A stretch of DNA of 64,000 nt, from NCBI GenBank assembly GCA_024699605.1, contig JAILPJ010000073.1, forward strand, positions 1 to 64,000, given 5' to 3'. Below, piece after piece: positions 52,469-63,020 of this stretch (position 1 is the stretch's first letter; each line of letters begins with the position of its first letter). The notes beneath the pieces are model-generated. The model did no database searches. It saw only the letters and a list, made by a program, of their open reading frames with translations, and was not told where the DNA came from. Both the position numbers and the translations under genes were made by a program. The DNA is from Desulfovibrio sp. Its GTDB lineage: Bacteria > Desulfobacterota > Desulfovibrionia > Desulfovibrionales > Desulfovibrionaceae.

Positions 52469-53670
52469 ACAGTGAGACAAAGAAGGCTGAAGAGAGCGCC
52501 TTGGCACAGCTTGTGGGCGAACGGCCCGTTGAGCCGGAAAAGCCTCAAGAACGTCAAAATCCGGCTGCGAACGGCCCGTTTGACTGGTGGCTTTTCACCA
52601 TCATGATGACGCTCTTGGCCATTGGACTGGTCATGGTGCTCTCGGCAAGCTCCATTGTCGCCGAGCACACCTTCCACGATAAGTACCATTTTTTTAAGCG
52701 TCAGCTCTTTTATGCCTTGATCGGCATTGTGGCGCTCTGGGGGGCTGCGCTGGCTCCCCGCAAACTGATCTATGGCCTGCACTACTGGGCCTTGTTTGTC
52801 ACCTTTATTCTGCTTGGCCTGACGCTGACGCCCTTGGCCCCAACCATCAACGGGGCCAGACGCTGGATCAGTCTCGGTTTTGCCTCCATTCAACCCATGG
52901 AATTTGTCAAGGTGGCCTTGGTCCTCTACCTCGCCTATTTCATGAGCACCAAGCAGAATACGCTGCGCACCTTCTGGCGCGGTGTTTTTCCGCCCTGTCT
53001 GGTCACCGGTCTCTACTGCGTGATTTTGCTCTCGCAGCCGGATTTCGGCAGTGCCATTGTGCTTGCGGGCATTCTCTTCTTCATGTGCATCGCCGGCGGT
53101 ATCCGCTGGAGCTATATCGCCTGGAGTCTGGTCCTTGGCGTTGCCAGCATGGCCATTTTGGCCATTTCGGCGCCGTACCGTATGGAGCGCCTGAAAGCCT
53201 TTCTCGATCCCTTTAAAGATCCTTCCGGTGCCGGCTATCAGCTCATCCAGTCCTTTTATGCCCTGGCTTCAGGCGGCGTTTTTGGCGTCGGCGTCGGGGC
53301 AAGTCAGCAGAAAATGTTCTATCTGCCGGAAGCGCACAACGACTTCATTATGTCGGTGATCGGCGAAGAAATGGGTCTGTGTGGCATCACCCTGATTATG
53401 CTGCTCTTTGCCTGCCTTTTCTGGCGCTGTTTTCGTATTGTCTTGAGACAGCGTGAGATGCGGGCCCGTCTTTCGGCTTTTGGTCTCACAGCCATCATCG
53501 CCATTGGCGCCTTGATCAATCTGGCTGTGGTCATGGGTATGCTTCCGCCCAAGGGCGTGGCCATGCCGCTTTTAAGCTACGGCGGCAGTAATCTCATTGC
53601 CACCATGCTCTGTATTGGCCTGATTCTCCATTTTTCGCGCACTGAGGACGTATGTCGGAAATCATCCTGA
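52465..53670 (+). CDS. ftsW: Peptidoglycan glycosyltransferase FtsW
   Basis: SEDS protein: FMSTKQNTLRTFWRGVFPP, SQPDFGSAIVL, PEAHNDFIMSVIGEEMGL, SYGGSNLIATM. Confidence 0.95.
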   Translation: MNSETKKAEESALAQLVGERPVEPEKPQERQNPAANGPFDWWLFTIMMTLLAIGLVMVLSASSIVAEHTFHDKYHFFKRQLFYALIGIVALWGAALAPRKLIYGLHYWALFVTFILLGLTLTPLAPTINGARRWISLGFASIQPMEFVKVALVLYLAYFMSTKQNTLRTFWRGVFPPCLVTGLYCVILLSQPDFGSAIVLAGILFFMCIAGGIRWSYIAWSLVLGVASMAILAISAPYRMERLKAFLDPFKDPSGAGYQLIQSFYALASGGVFGVGVGASQQKMFYLPEAHNDFIMSVIGEEMGLCGITLIMLLFACLFWRCFRIVLRQREMRARLSAFGLTAIIAIGALINLAVVMGMLPPKGVAMPLLSYGGSNLIATMLCIGLILHFSRTEDVCRKSS

Positions 53671-54716
53671 CCACCGGCGGAACGGGCGGACATATCTTTC
53701 CAGCCCTGGCTGTCGCCGAAGCCCTGAAACAGCTTGAGCCCGGTATTTCCCTGCTCTTTGTGGGATCTCTCTGGGGGCCTGAAGCGCGACTCTGTGCCCA
53801 GGCCAACGTGCCCTTTTTTGGTCTGCGCGTGCGCGGTCTTTTAGGACGTGGTTTCAGGGCCTTTGCTGCAGGGGCCTTGATGCTTAAGGCTGTTGTCTCA
53901 GCCGTGGGCTTGTTACGCCGGGAAAAGCCGCGCGTGGTTGCGGGTTTTGGCGGCTATGCCTCCTTTGCGCCCATGGCGGCTTCCCTCATCCTGGGTATCC
54001 CCCAGCTGTTGCACGAGCAAAACGCCCTGGCCGGTACCAGCAATCGTCTTATGGGCCGTTTTGTGCGCCGTATTGCCACTTCTTTGCCTGAAACAGAGGG
54101 TTTTGCCAGGGAAAAATGTGTTTTTTGCGGAAATCCCGTGCGTCAGGCTGTCGTCGATGCCTCACGTCAGCAACGGCGTTTTGACCGCAAGCACCTCCTG
54201 GTTTTCGGAGGCTCGCAGGGCGCCCACGCGCTCAATACCTTTATGCTCAGTCACCTTGAAGCCTTTCGGCAGGCGCACGTTGAAATCATTCATCAGACAG
54301 GGGAACGGGATTTTGCCGAGGTCTCGTCGGCCTATGCCGCCCAGGGTTTTCCCAAGGACTCTGTGCGCGCCTTTATCGACGATATGCCGGCCATCTACCA
54401 GTGGGCGGATTTGGCGCTGTGCCGCAGTGGGGCCAGTACGGTGGCTGAACTCTGTGCTTCGCGGCTGCCGTCTGTGCTTGTGCCATTTCCCTATGCCATT
54501 CACGATCATCAGAGCCAAAACGCCAGGGTCCTGGAAGCGGCCGGTGCTGCCAGGCTTCTGCCGGAAACAGCGTTAGCCGAACAGGGTTTGCCGCTCTTGC
54601 AGGACCTTTTGTCAGCGCCTGAGCAATTGCAGGTGATGGCTGAGCGGGCGCAGGCCTTGGCCAGACCCGAGGCCGCTCTAAACGTGGCCAAGCTCATTCT
54701 CGAGTTACGCTCATAA
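53652..54716 (+). CDS. murG: UDP-GlcNAc:undecaprenyl-pyrophosphoryl-MurNAc-pentapeptide transferase
   Basis: LTTGGTGGHIFPALAVAEAL, HEQNALAGTSNR, GGSQGAHALN, RSGASTVAEL. Confidence 0.96.
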   Translation: MSEIILTTGGTGGHIFPALAVAEALKQLEPGISLLFVGSLWGPEARLCAQANVPFFGLRVRGLLGRGFRAFAAGALMLKAVVSAVGLLRREKPRVVAGFGGYASFAPMAASLILGIPQLLHEQNALAGTSNRLMGRFVRRIATSLPETEGFAREKCVFCGNPVRQAVVDASRQQRRFDRKHLLVFGGSQGAHALNTFMLSHLEAFRQAHVEIIHQTGERDFAEVSSAYAAQGFPKDSVRAFIDDMPAIYQWADLALCRSGASTVAELCASRLPSVLVPFPYAIHDHQSQNARVLEAAGAARLLPETALAEQGLPLLQDLLSAPEQLQVMAERAQALARPEAALNVAKLILELRS

Positions 54717-55001
54717 GAAATTTTTTTTCAAGCCAAAAAATTTTCTAAAAGCCAGAAGCAGCGCCGCTGAACAGAATTTTGCCTTCTTGTTTTTTCGCCA
54801 AATGCATCCGAAAAAAGTTGAGAAAAAAACATAAGTACGTTACAAAAAACATTCCTCGTAATGAGCCCAAATTTTAGAGGCTTTCCGAATTTCCTTTAGA
54901 GCAAAGCCGCCAAATACGCGGCTATCACGGAAATGCTCGTGGCCCTGAGCGCTTGTTACGGAGCAATTTTTGGGACTTTTGTGATTTTCTGGGAGCATGG
55001 G

Positions 55002-56375
55002 GTGAACAAAAAAATTCATCAAATCCATATGGTCGGCATTGGCGGAGCAGGCATGAGTGGCATCGCCGAAGTTCTGCTGAACCTGGGCTATGAGATTAGC
55101 GGTTCCGACCTCAACGATTCAGCCATGGTACAGCATCTGCGCTCCCTGGGTGCCAAAATTGCCATTGGTCACCGTGCTGAAAACATTCCTGATGTGCAGG
55201 TTCTGGTCAAATCCACGGCCATTCGCGATGACAATCCGGAAATCGTCGAGGCCAGGCGCCGTAATCTGGCCATTATTCCGCGGGCCGAAATGCTGGCTGA
55301 ACTGATGCGTCTGCGTACCGGTGTGGCCATAGCCGGCACCCATGGCAAGACCACAACCACATCGCTCACAGCCACCATTTTTGATATGGCCGGCCTGGAT
55401 CCCACGGTGATCATCGGTGGACGCCTCAATGTCTACGGCACCAACGCCCATCTGGGGCATGGCGAATATATGATCGCCGAAGCCGATGAAAGCGATGAAT
55501 CCTTCCTCTGCCTTTTCCCCATGATCAACATCGTCACCAATGTGGATGAGGATCATTTGGACCATTACAAGAGCCGTGAAGCCATCGACAAGGCTTTTGT
55601 GCAGTATATGAACAAAATCCCCTTCTATGGGGTGAATGTGGTCTGCGGCGACGACAGCGGTGTTTTGGCTCTCCTGCCCAAGGTCAAACGTCCGGTTTTG
55701 ACCTATGGCTTTGCCAAGGAAAACGATTTGCGGGCTGTGCTTTTGGATAAAGGGCAGGGCAGTCGTTTTGAGGTCTGGCTTTCTGGAGAAAAACTCGGTG
55801 TGGCGGAGATTCCCCAGCCTGGTGTGCACAATATTTTAAATGCCTTGGGAGCCATTGGCGCGGCTCTGAGCTGTGATATCAGTTTTGCCGACTGCGTGCG
55901 CGGTCTTGCCGCCTTCAAGGGCGTTGGCCGCCGTTTTGAATACAAGGGCACGCGCAACGATGTCCTTGTCATCGATGACTACGGTCACCATCCCACGGAA
56001 ATTGCGGCGACTTTGGCTACGGCGAGACTCTGCTATCCCGACCGTCGTCTGATCGTGGCCTTCCAGCCTCACCGCTTTTCACGCACACAGGCGCATTTCG
56101 GGGCCTTCTGCAAGGTCTTTGCCAATGTTGACATGGTGCTCTTAACGGAGATCTATGCGGCCAGCGAAGAGCCGCTGCCCGGTATCACGGGGCAGAACCT
56201 GGCCATTGGCATTCAGCAGGTGACCAGCACGCCGGTCTACTATTTCAAAAATCTGGCTGAGCTTAAGGAAGGTCTTGATGCCGTGCTCAAGCCACATGAT
56301 CTTTTGCTGACGCTGGGTGCCGGCACCATCACGAAGCTTGGTCCCATGTGGCTTGAGGGTGAGTCTGATGCATGA
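55002..56375 (+). CDS. murC: UDP-N-acetylmuramate--L-alanine ligase
   Basis: [62 protein letters not shown] start at 55002 with upstream GGGAG. Confidence 0.95.
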   Translation: MNKKIHQIHMVGIGGAGMSGIAEVLLNLGYEISGSDLNDSAMVQHLRSLGAKIAIGHRAENIPDVQVLVKSTAIRDDNPEIVEARRRNLAIIPRAEMLAELMRLRTGVAIAGTHGKTTTTSLTATIFDMAGLDPTVIIGGRLNVYGTNAHLGHGEYMIAEADESDESFLCLFPMINIVTNVDEDHLDHYKSREAIDKAFVQYMNKIPFYGVNVVCGDDSGVLALLPKVKRPVLTYGFAKENDLRAVLLDKGQGSRFEVWLSGEKLGVAEIPQPGVHNILNALGAIGAALSCDISFADCVRGLAAFKGVGRRFEYKGTRNDVLVIDDYGHHPTEIAATLATARLCYPDRRLIVAFQPHRFSRTQAHFGAFCKVFANVDMVLLTEIYAASEEPLPGITGQNLAIGIQQVTSTPVYYFKNLAELKEGLDAVLKPHDLLLTLGAGTITKLGPMWLEGESDA

Positions 56376-57246
56376 AAAACTCTGGCCGAGTTTCTCGCGT
56401 CTGACCACATTGCATCTGGGGGGACGGGCCAAACGGCTGATGCTCGTTGAGAGCTATGAGGATCTCTCTGTCCTGCCAGAGCGCTTATCTGAGCTTGCAC
56501 TGCGTCCCCTGGCCCTGGGCAATGGCAGCAATATCCTGGCCAAAGACGGGGACCACGATCTGGCGCTGGTGCGTCTGGGGCTGCCTGAGCAGATGGAAAT
56601 TGTCGGCCGCGAGGGGGCAGAGACCTTTGTGCGTGTTTCAGCCCAGGTCAAGCTGCCGCGCTTCTTGCGTTTTTGCTGTGAACATGCCCTGACGGGTCTG
56701 GAAGGGCTTGCCGGCATTCCAGGCACAGTGGGCGGTGCCATTGCCATGAATGCGGGCTCTTTTGGCTGCGAGATGTGTCGGCATCTGCGTTCTGTGACGG
56801 TTTTCACAGGCGGAAGAGTTCAGGTCCTCTCGGCCGGTGAATTTGCCTTTGGCTATCGGCATTTTGCCTTTCCCGGCTGCCAGGAGTTTTTTCTGATTCT
56901 TGAAGCTGAGTGCCATTTCGAGAGTGGCACGGTGGACGCCATCCACAGGCTGATGAACACGCATTTTTTGGCCAAAAAGGCCAGTCAGCCCATCGCGCTG
57001 GCCAGTGCGGGTTGCCTTTTTAAAAATCCCGCCTCTGGTCCTGCTGCTGGTAAGCTTTTGGAGGACGCTGGTTTTAAAGGCCGGGAATTGGGTGGTGTGG
57101 CTTTTTCGGATTTGCATGCGAATTTTCTGGTGAACAAGGGCAACGGAACGGCAAGTCAGGCGCTTGAGCTGATGCAACTTGCCCAGGAGGCCGTGGAACG
57201 CATGAGCGGCATCCGCCTTGAGCCAGAGGTTAGGATCGTGCCGTGA
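56368..57246 (+). CDS. murB: UDP-N-acetylmuramate dehydrogenase
   Basis: [57 protein letters not shown]. Confidence 0.94.
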   Translation: MHEKLWPSFSRLTTLHLGGRAKRLMLVESYEDLSVLPERLSELALRPLALGNGSNILAKDGDHDLALVRLGLPEQMEIVGREGAETFVRVSAQVKLPRFLRFCCEHALTGLEGLAGIPGTVGGAIAMNAGSFGCEMCRHLRSVTVFTGGRVQVLSAGEFAFGYRHFAFPGCQEFFLILEAECHFESGTVDAIHRLMNTHFLAKKASQPIALASAGCLFKNPASGPAAGKLLEDAGFKGRELGGVAFSDLHANFLVNKGNGTASQALELMQLAQEAVERMSGIRLEPEVRIVP

Positions 57247-58115
57247 TCGCCGCGCAGCCGAGAACCGGGCGCAGAGGCAATTTTTATGTAAATCGGCACC
57301 CCAAGCCCGAGGCCGAGGAGAAGAAAAAACGGCCGAGCATCAAGTTTCCGTGGGCACGCCTGAAAAAATGCCTGATTGTCTTTTGTGCCTTGATTTCTTT
57401 GCTCATTGTCGCTCTGGGCATCGGCAAGATTTTTGTCTGGCTCTATGATGTGGCTGTGACGAGTGATTTTTTTACGACGCGCGTCATTGAGGTTTCCGGC
57501 AATGTGCGGCTGCCAAGGGATGTCGTCCTGGACTACGCCGGCATTCACGAGGGCGAGAATTCCCTGGCCGTGAACATTGCCAGCGTGGAGCAGAATCTGC
57601 GGCGCACACCCTGGGTGGAATCGGTTTCCGTTAAACGTTTGCTTCCGGACAAGTTTGCCATTCGCATTCACGAGCGCATGCCATCGTTTTGGGTGCACAA
57701 GGATGGGGTGCTCTACTACGCAACGGAAGAGGGCGAAATCATAGCTCCCGTTGAGAGCAGCAATTTTCTTTCCCTTCCGGCTCTGAGCGTTGAGGCCGGA
57801 GCTGACGGGTTACGACAGTATCTTTCACGTTTTAAGGAAAGCGTGCGTACGGGCGATCTGCCCGTGGATGTCTCTCAGATTTCTCAGATCACGCTCAGTT
57901 TGAGCAAGGGTTTGGAACTGTTTTTAGAAGACAGGGAACTGTGGCTTTCTTTTGATCCCAGGGAATGGGAAAAGAATGTGCTTCGAATCAAAAGGGTTTT
58001 TGCGGATCTGATCAAACGGCGCGAAATGAAAAATGTCCGTGAGATGCGCGTCGTTGACGGCAACGTCTGGCTGGTGCTCAATCAGCCGGCGAAGCAACTG
58101 TCCGGGGTTCAATAG
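57243..58115 (+). CDS. ftsQ: FtsQ-type POTRA-domain cell division protein
   Basis: Cytoplasmic tail, single TM, VIEVSGNVRLPRDVVLDYAGIHEGENSLAVNI POTRA; between murB and ftsA; GTG start. Confidence 0.9.
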   Translation: MIAAQPRTGRRGNFYVNRHPKPEAEEKKKRPSIKFPWARLKKCLIVFCALISLLIVALGIGKIFVWLYDVAVTSDFFTTRVIEVSGNVRLPRDVVLDYAGIHEGENSLAVNIASVEQNLRRTPWVESVSVKRLLPDKFAIRIHERMPSFWVHKDGVLYYATEEGEIIAPVESSNFLSLPALSVEAGADGLRQYLSRFKESVRTGDLPVDVSQISQITLSLSKGLELFLEDRELWLSFDPREWEKNVLRIKRVFADLIKRREMKNVREMRVVDGNVWLVLNQPAKQLSGVQ

Positions 58116-58153
58116 GCCGGAATGGACGTCCGGCAGGGTATGCGGGGGAATGC

Positions 58154-59398
58154 ATGGGGACTAGCGGTCTTATCGTAGGCCTGGATATAGGCACCACGAA
58201 GATCTGTGCCGTAGTGGGCGAAGTTGCTGGCGATGGCCTTGTGGAAATCAAGGGTATCGGCCTGAGTGAATCAACGGGCTTGCGCAAGGGCATGGTCGTC
58301 AATATCGAGCAGACCGTTCAGGCTATCCGTTCGGCCATTCAGGAAGCTGAACTGATGGCCGGTTGTGAGATTCATTCCGTCTATGTGGGCATTGCGGGCA
58401 ATCATATCCTGAGCTTGAACAGCCACGGCGTCATTGCCGTCAAGGGCAATGAAATCGACAAGCAGGATGTGGAGCGGGCCATCGATGCTGCCCGTGCCAT
58501 TGCCATTCCCGCCGACCGCGAGGTTTTGCACATTTTGCCGCAGGAGTACATCGTCGACAATCAGCGTGGCATCGTGGATCCTTTGGGTATGGCTGGCGTA
58601 CGCTTGGAAGTGCGCGTGCACATTGTGACCGGAGCCACAACGTCGGCCAAGAATATTTACAGTTCCTGCAATCGCAGTGATCTCGATGTCGATGGCATGA
58701 GCCTGGAATGCCTGGCTTCGGCCAAAGCGGTTCTGTCGCCTGAGGAGCGTGAGCTGGGAGTGGCTCTCGTTGATCTTGGCGGCGGCACAAGTGATGTGGC
58801 CATCTTTGCCAACAACGCCATCAAGCATACGGCCGTGTTGGCCATGGGCGGTCAGAATGTGACCAACGACATCGCCTTTGGTTTACGAACCCCTGTCGCT
58901 GAAGCCGAAAAAATCAAGACACGTTATGGCTGCGCTTTGACGGATCTTGTGCAGGGCGATGAGCAGATCATGGTGCCAAGTGTGGGCGGTGTCATTCCCA
59001 GGCGGGTTGAACGGAGAGTGCTGGCCGAGATCTGCGAAGCCAGGATGGACGAAATTTTATCGCGAGTGGATCAGATTCTCACCGATTCGGGCTATTCCGA
59101 TCGACTGGGGGCCGGCGTGGTGCTCACAGGCGGCTCGGCTCTGCTCGAAGGCTGTAAAGATCTCGCCGAACAGGTTTTTCGGAAGGCAGTGCGTATTGGC
59201 TATCCCAGAAATGTGGGAGGGCTCAAAGATCTGGTCAATCATCCCAAATACGCCACAGCCGTTGGACTTTTGCGGGAAGCCTATGCGCTTGCGCCGCAAG
59301 TAAATAGCGCCAATAAGCCGGTGGTCGATGAAAACGAACCCGGATTACTGGCAAGGATTGTCGCCATCATGAAGGGATGGTTTTCAGACATTAAATAA
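58154..59398 (+). CDS. ftsA: Cell division protein FtsA
   Basis: GLIVGLDIGTTKICAVVGEV, VDLGGGTSDVAIF, VLTGGSALLEG. Confidence 0.97.
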   Translation: MGTSGLIVGLDIGTTKICAVVGEVAGDGLVEIKGIGLSESTGLRKGMVVNIEQTVQAIRSAIQEAELMAGCEIHSVYVGIAGNHILSLNSHGVIAVKGNEIDKQDVERAIDAARAIAIPADREVLHILPQEYIVDNQRGIVDPLGMAGVRLEVRVHIVTGATTSAKNIYSSCNRSDLDVDGMSLECLASAKAVLSPEERELGVALVDLGGGTSDVAIFANNAIKHTAVLAMGGQNVTNDIAFGLRTPVAEAEKIKTRYGCALTDLVQGDEQIMVPSVGGVIPRRVERRVLAEICEARMDEILSRVDQILTDSGYSDRLGAGVVLTGGSALLEGCKDLAEQVFRKAVRIGYPRNVGGLKDLVNHPKYATAVGLLREAYALAPQVNSANKPVVDENEPGLLARIVAIMKGWFSDIK

Positions 59399-59439
59399 TA
59401 AGCGGGCAAAACGGAACTTTTTAACGAAGAGGAGAGGTC

Positions 59440-60768
59440 ATGTCGGATTCAATCATGGACGGTGCCGAAATCTTGGAGAATAAGGAAGTCGAAAGCGACA
59501 CCTTGGGCGCGCGGATCAAAGTGATCGGTGTAGGCGGCGGTGGCGGCAATGCCGTGCAGCATATGATTGACTCGGGTTTGCCGGGCGTGGAATTTGTCTG
59601 CGCCAATACCGATAAGCAGGCCCTGAACAAGTCGACGGCCAAGATCAAATTGCAATTGGGTGAGCAGATCACCAAGGGTCGTGGTGCCGGTGCCAATCCC
59701 AAGGTCGGCCACGAGGCCGCCATGGAAAGCATCAATGGCATTCGCGACGCCATCGGCGATGCGGAAATGCTCTTTGTGACAGCCGGCATGGGTGGTGGCA
59801 CGGGAACAGGCGGCGCCTCGGTTGTGGCTCAGGCCGCACGCGAAATGAATGTGCTGACCGTGGGTGTTGTGACCAAACCCTTTAATTTTGAAGGCAGCAA
59901 ACGTCGCAAAGCGGCTGAGGCAGGTCTGGCAGAGCTCAAACAGTATGTGGATTGCCTGATCACCATTCCCAATGACCGCCTGCTCGGTTTGGCGCCGAAG
60001 AAGGCCACCTTTGAAGTCATGCTGCAGCGCTCCAATGAAGTGCTCTATCAGGCTGTCAAAGGCATCTCTGATGTGGTCAACGGTGAAGGTCTGATCAACC
60101 TCGACTTTGCTGATGTGCGTACCACCATGCAGGAAGCCGGTCTCGCCCTGATGGGCACCGGTGTGGGCAGCGGCGAAAACAGAGCCCGCGAAGCGGCTCA
60201 GAAAGCCATCTCCAGTCCGCTTTTGGAAGACGTTTCCCTGGATAGCGCTAAGGCTATTCTCTACAATATTTCAGGTCCCAGAGACATCACCATTACCGAG
60301 ATCAATGAGATCGGCACCATGATTCAGGAATCGGCCCCTGAAGATTGCAATATCATCTTCGGCGTGGTCTTTGATGAAACATGCAATGACGAGCTTTCCG
60401 TGACCTTGATCGCTACGGGTATTGAAGCGCAAGAGCAGGTTGCTGAAGATCTTGTGGTGAACAATGATCAGGCTAAGATTCCTGCGCCGCGCATTACCGA
60501 TTTCCGTGTTGCGGCCAAACAGCCTGAGCAGGTCATAACCAAGATCCAGCAGCCAGTACGTCGTCAGCCGAGTATGTTGGAAACGATGGAGACGAAAGAA
60601 GACACCATGCTCTATGAGGATGACTTGAACACCAATTATCCCGGCCGTCCGCGTGGCTATCGTAGACCCCAGCCGCACAATCCCGGCCAGGATTCCTTTG
60701 CCTTCTACGACGCTGAGGATCTGGAAAATACCGAAATTCCGGCCTTCATCCGTCGTCAGGCCAACTAA
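59440..60768 (+). CDS. ftsZ: Cell division GTPase FtsZ
   Basis: IKVIGVGGGGGNAVQHMI, AGMGGGTGTGGASVVAQAA tubulin signature, ITEINEIG. Confidence 0.98.
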   Translation: MSDSIMDGAEILENKEVESDTLGARIKVIGVGGGGGNAVQHMIDSGLPGVEFVCANTDKQALNKSTAKIKLQLGEQITKGRGAGANPKVGHEAAMESINGIRDAIGDAEMLFVTAGMGGGTGTGGASVVAQAAREMNVLTVGVVTKPFNFEGSKRRKAAEAGLAELKQYVDCLITIPNDRLLGLAPKKATFEVMLQRSNEVLYQAVKGISDVVNGEGLINLDFADVRTTMQEAGLALMGTGVGSGENRAREAAQKAISSPLLEDVSLDSAKAILYNISGPRDITITEINEIGTMIQESAPEDCNIIFGVVFDETCNDELSVTLIATGIEAQEQVAEDLVVNNDQAKIPAPRITDFRVAAKQPEQVITKIQQPVRRQPSMLETMETKEDTMLYEDDLNTNYPGRPRGYRRPQPHNPGQDSFAFYDAEDLENTEIPAFIRRQAN

Positions 60769-60854
60769 ATTGGCGAAATTTTCAGGGTTAGCCTCTTCGA
60801 CCCTGAAATGCCCGCCGGGGGGGGCATAGGGCTCCCCCCAGTGCATTTTTTTAC

Positions 60855-60881
60855 AACCGCCCTGCCTGCAGGGCGGTTTTT
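60855..60881 (+). terminator. Rho-independent terminator after ftsZ
   Basis: AACCGCCCTGC-CT-GCAGGGCGGTT-TTT. Confidence 0.9.
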
Positions 60882-61151
60882 GTGTCTTTGTCTCAAGGCG
60901 AAGCCGTTCAGTTAACCAATGGCGCCTTTCGGACGAGGCTTGCCAATGTCAATTTTTAGGCCAGTTGCTGACACAAGGAACACGGGCGACCAGTCTACGT
61001 CCGTGCGACGGACTTAGTGTCAGGTTCTCAAGGCGCACGAAGGACAATTTCCTCAAGCGTTGCACACTGCAAGGCATATCTGCAGACAATCGAGAGGGGT
61101 GAGCGGTTCGTGTTGGCCTTGCGCCAACAAACGGTAAGGGGAAACTGACTA

Positions 61152-61165
61152 TCACCGGACGGTGA
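61152..61165. promoter_or_regulatory. Inverted repeat upstream of the mqsA-like gene, candidate autoregulatory operator
   Basis: TCACCG-GA-CGGTGA, 64 bp before the ATG. Confidence 0.35.
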
Positions 61166-61228
61166 GAAAATACCTCAAACTGACCATCCGCAACGGAGTT
61201 TTGGTTTTGTCATTCAAGGAGTTGTGAG

Positions 61229-61627
61229 ATGACTATTGAACGTTGCCCTACCTGCGGCAAGGGAGAACTTGTCGAGGGTACGCGGGACGTCGAGTATGAA
61301 TACCATGGTGAAAAAACCGTCGTAAAGAACGTCCACGCGTTTTTTTGCACGGAGTGCAATGATTTTGTCGTTGATGATGCTGAAGCACAGCGCATCAGCG
61401 ATTCTTTAGCGGCATTTCGTGCGCAATGCCATTCACATGATTCGGTTTTTATCCGCAGCGTTCGGAAGAAGCTACACCTCGGACAAAAAGAAGCGGGTGA
61501 ACTCTTTGGCGGTGGCGTCAATGCCTTTTCACGGTACGAGACAGGAAAGGTGAGCCCTCCTGTCTCATTGCTGAAATTGTTCCGCATTCTCGACACCTAT
61601 CCTGAATTACTTGCTCTGGTGCGTTGA
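61229..61627 (+). CDS. MqsA-like antitoxin/regulator (Zn-binding CxxC N-domain plus HTH), no adjacent toxin
   Basis: CPTCGKGELVEGTRDVEYEYHGEKTVVKNVHAFFCTECNDF and HTH LGQKEAGELFGGGVNAFSRYETGKVSPPVSLLKLFRIL. Confidence 0.85.
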   Translation: MTIERCPTCGKGELVEGTRDVEYEYHGEKTVVKNVHAFFCTECNDFVVDDAEAQRISDSLAAFRAQCHSHDSVFIRSVRKKLHLGQKEAGELFGGGVNAFSRYETGKVSPPVSLLKLFRILDTYPELLALVR

Positions 61628-61748
61628 GCCTTAAAAGATCATGTCTTACTCTGTTCCAACCGGCTGGATGGAAAACTCGGCTTGATAGCACACAAGCTCT
61701 CCGCTATATTTCTTCTGCCCGTAGGTTCGGGCACGTGGACACATGAAA

Positions 61749-61785
61749 AAAGCCCTCTTGAGGAGTATCTCCCAGAGGGCTTTCT
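61749..61785. terminator. Terminator-like hairpin
   Basis: AAAGCCCTCT-tgaggagtatctccc-AGAGGGCTTT. Confidence 0.6.
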
Positions 61786-62081
61786 TGCACTTGTGACTTA
61801 TTCGCCCGTCGCCTCTTCGGCCTTTTCTTACAGAACGCAAGAAAATTATGTTGAGAGAGTAGGCCGCCATGGTTTGGCGACCTTTTTTATTGCCCGTGGA
61901 TAGGAGCGCCATCACTTCATCAGCCTGGATTCGAACGGAAATCCGACTCTGAACACCTTATTCGGGTTTGCGGACGCAATCGACATGCGACTGGCTTTTC
62001 TATGATGGCTGCAGAATGCATTTGCTTGGCTTTAGGCAATCAGGCTCGCCTCGATTCACGCAGTGGGTCTGTCAGCGATTC

Positions 62082-62972
62082 TTATCTCACCACATTGTCT
62101 GTTAAATCTTTAATCTTCATCACAATGTCACGATAGTAATCTTTTTTAATAATACATCCATCAAGTTTTCCGTAGTATTCCTCAAGGCATGAGAGTAAAA
62201 GATCAGTTATAGCTTCTTCGTTTGGGCGGTCAGGCAAGGTTGACTTATCGTAATATTCCTGAAATCGTTTTTCCCTGTCGTAAAACCATTCACGAATTTC
62301 TTCGAGTTTCCATTCGCCATTACGAACACTTTTTAAGACTTCATTGTCTTTCATAAGATCCGTATCGCCAGTTTTTAGAAGCTGTTCTGCTTCGTTAACA
62401 AGGCGAATAACATGGTAAGCGAATTTAACATCATAGCCATATTTTTCATACATCCAGTAACGTTTTGAATCTTTGTCAGGATTTTTAATTATCAGCATGT
62501 GTAGTTGACGAAATGCATAGCCTTTAAAACTGTGCCAAAGTTTTTTGCTTAAAAAGATTTTTCTGTTGTCTCTGATTATATCAGCAATTTTTGTCTTAAA
62601 AACGCAACATTGTTCACGTGTAAAAATACTGTCAAGCACATTTGGATTATTTTCCATTAAGAGTTTAAAATATTTAACTATGCCAAAAATGGTTAAATCA
62701 TACTGGGTAGCATTATATTTTATATGATGCTGGTGGAATTGCTCGAATGTTTTAATATTTGTGCTAAACCCTATAATCTTGCGGTCAAGATGGGGAAAGA
62801 CGTAATCCTTGGGTGGGATGCAGAAGCCATAGATGTCCTTGTCGCTAACGTCAGTAGCAACGCCGTAGGCTTCAGAGCCCATAATGGTTTCGTACTGAAC
62901 TCCACCGACCACAAAAGCTTGCGGCTTGATCAGCCCGGCACTGTGCAGCGTTTTTGTTACTGAAGATTTCAT
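62082..62972 (-). CDS. Nucleotidyltransferase of the RlaP/COG3541 (DNA polymerase beta-like) type
   Basis: GSEAYGVATDVSDKDIYGFCIPP (GSxxxG...SDxD nucleotidyltransferase motif); AT-rich gene. Confidence 0.75.
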   Translation of the reverse strand: MKSSVTKTLHSAGLIKPQAFVVGGVQYETIMGSEAYGVATDVSDKDIYGFCIPPKDYVFPHLDRKIIGFSTNIKTFEQFHQHHIKYNATQYDLTIFGIVKYFKLLMENNPNVLDSIFTREQCCVFKTKIADIIRDNRKIFLSKKLWHSFKGYAFRQLHMLIIKNPDKDSKRYWMYEKYGYDVKFAYHVIRLVNEAEQLLKTGDTDLMKDNEVLKSVRNGEWKLEEIREWFYDREKRFQEYYDKSTLPDRPNEEAITDLLLSCLEEYYGKLDGCIIKKDYYRDIVMKIKDLTDNVVR

Positions 62973-63020
62973 TGGAAAACGTTTCCTTTATGGTCAGATC
63001 TCATGGCGGGTAGTCTTCCT

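Noticed and set aside
61920-61985. tRNA-like T-loop (TTCGAATCC on the minus strand)
   Set aside because: The bases around the loop do not form a 5-bp T-stem and no cloverleaf or acceptor stem could be built. At most it is a degenerate fragment.
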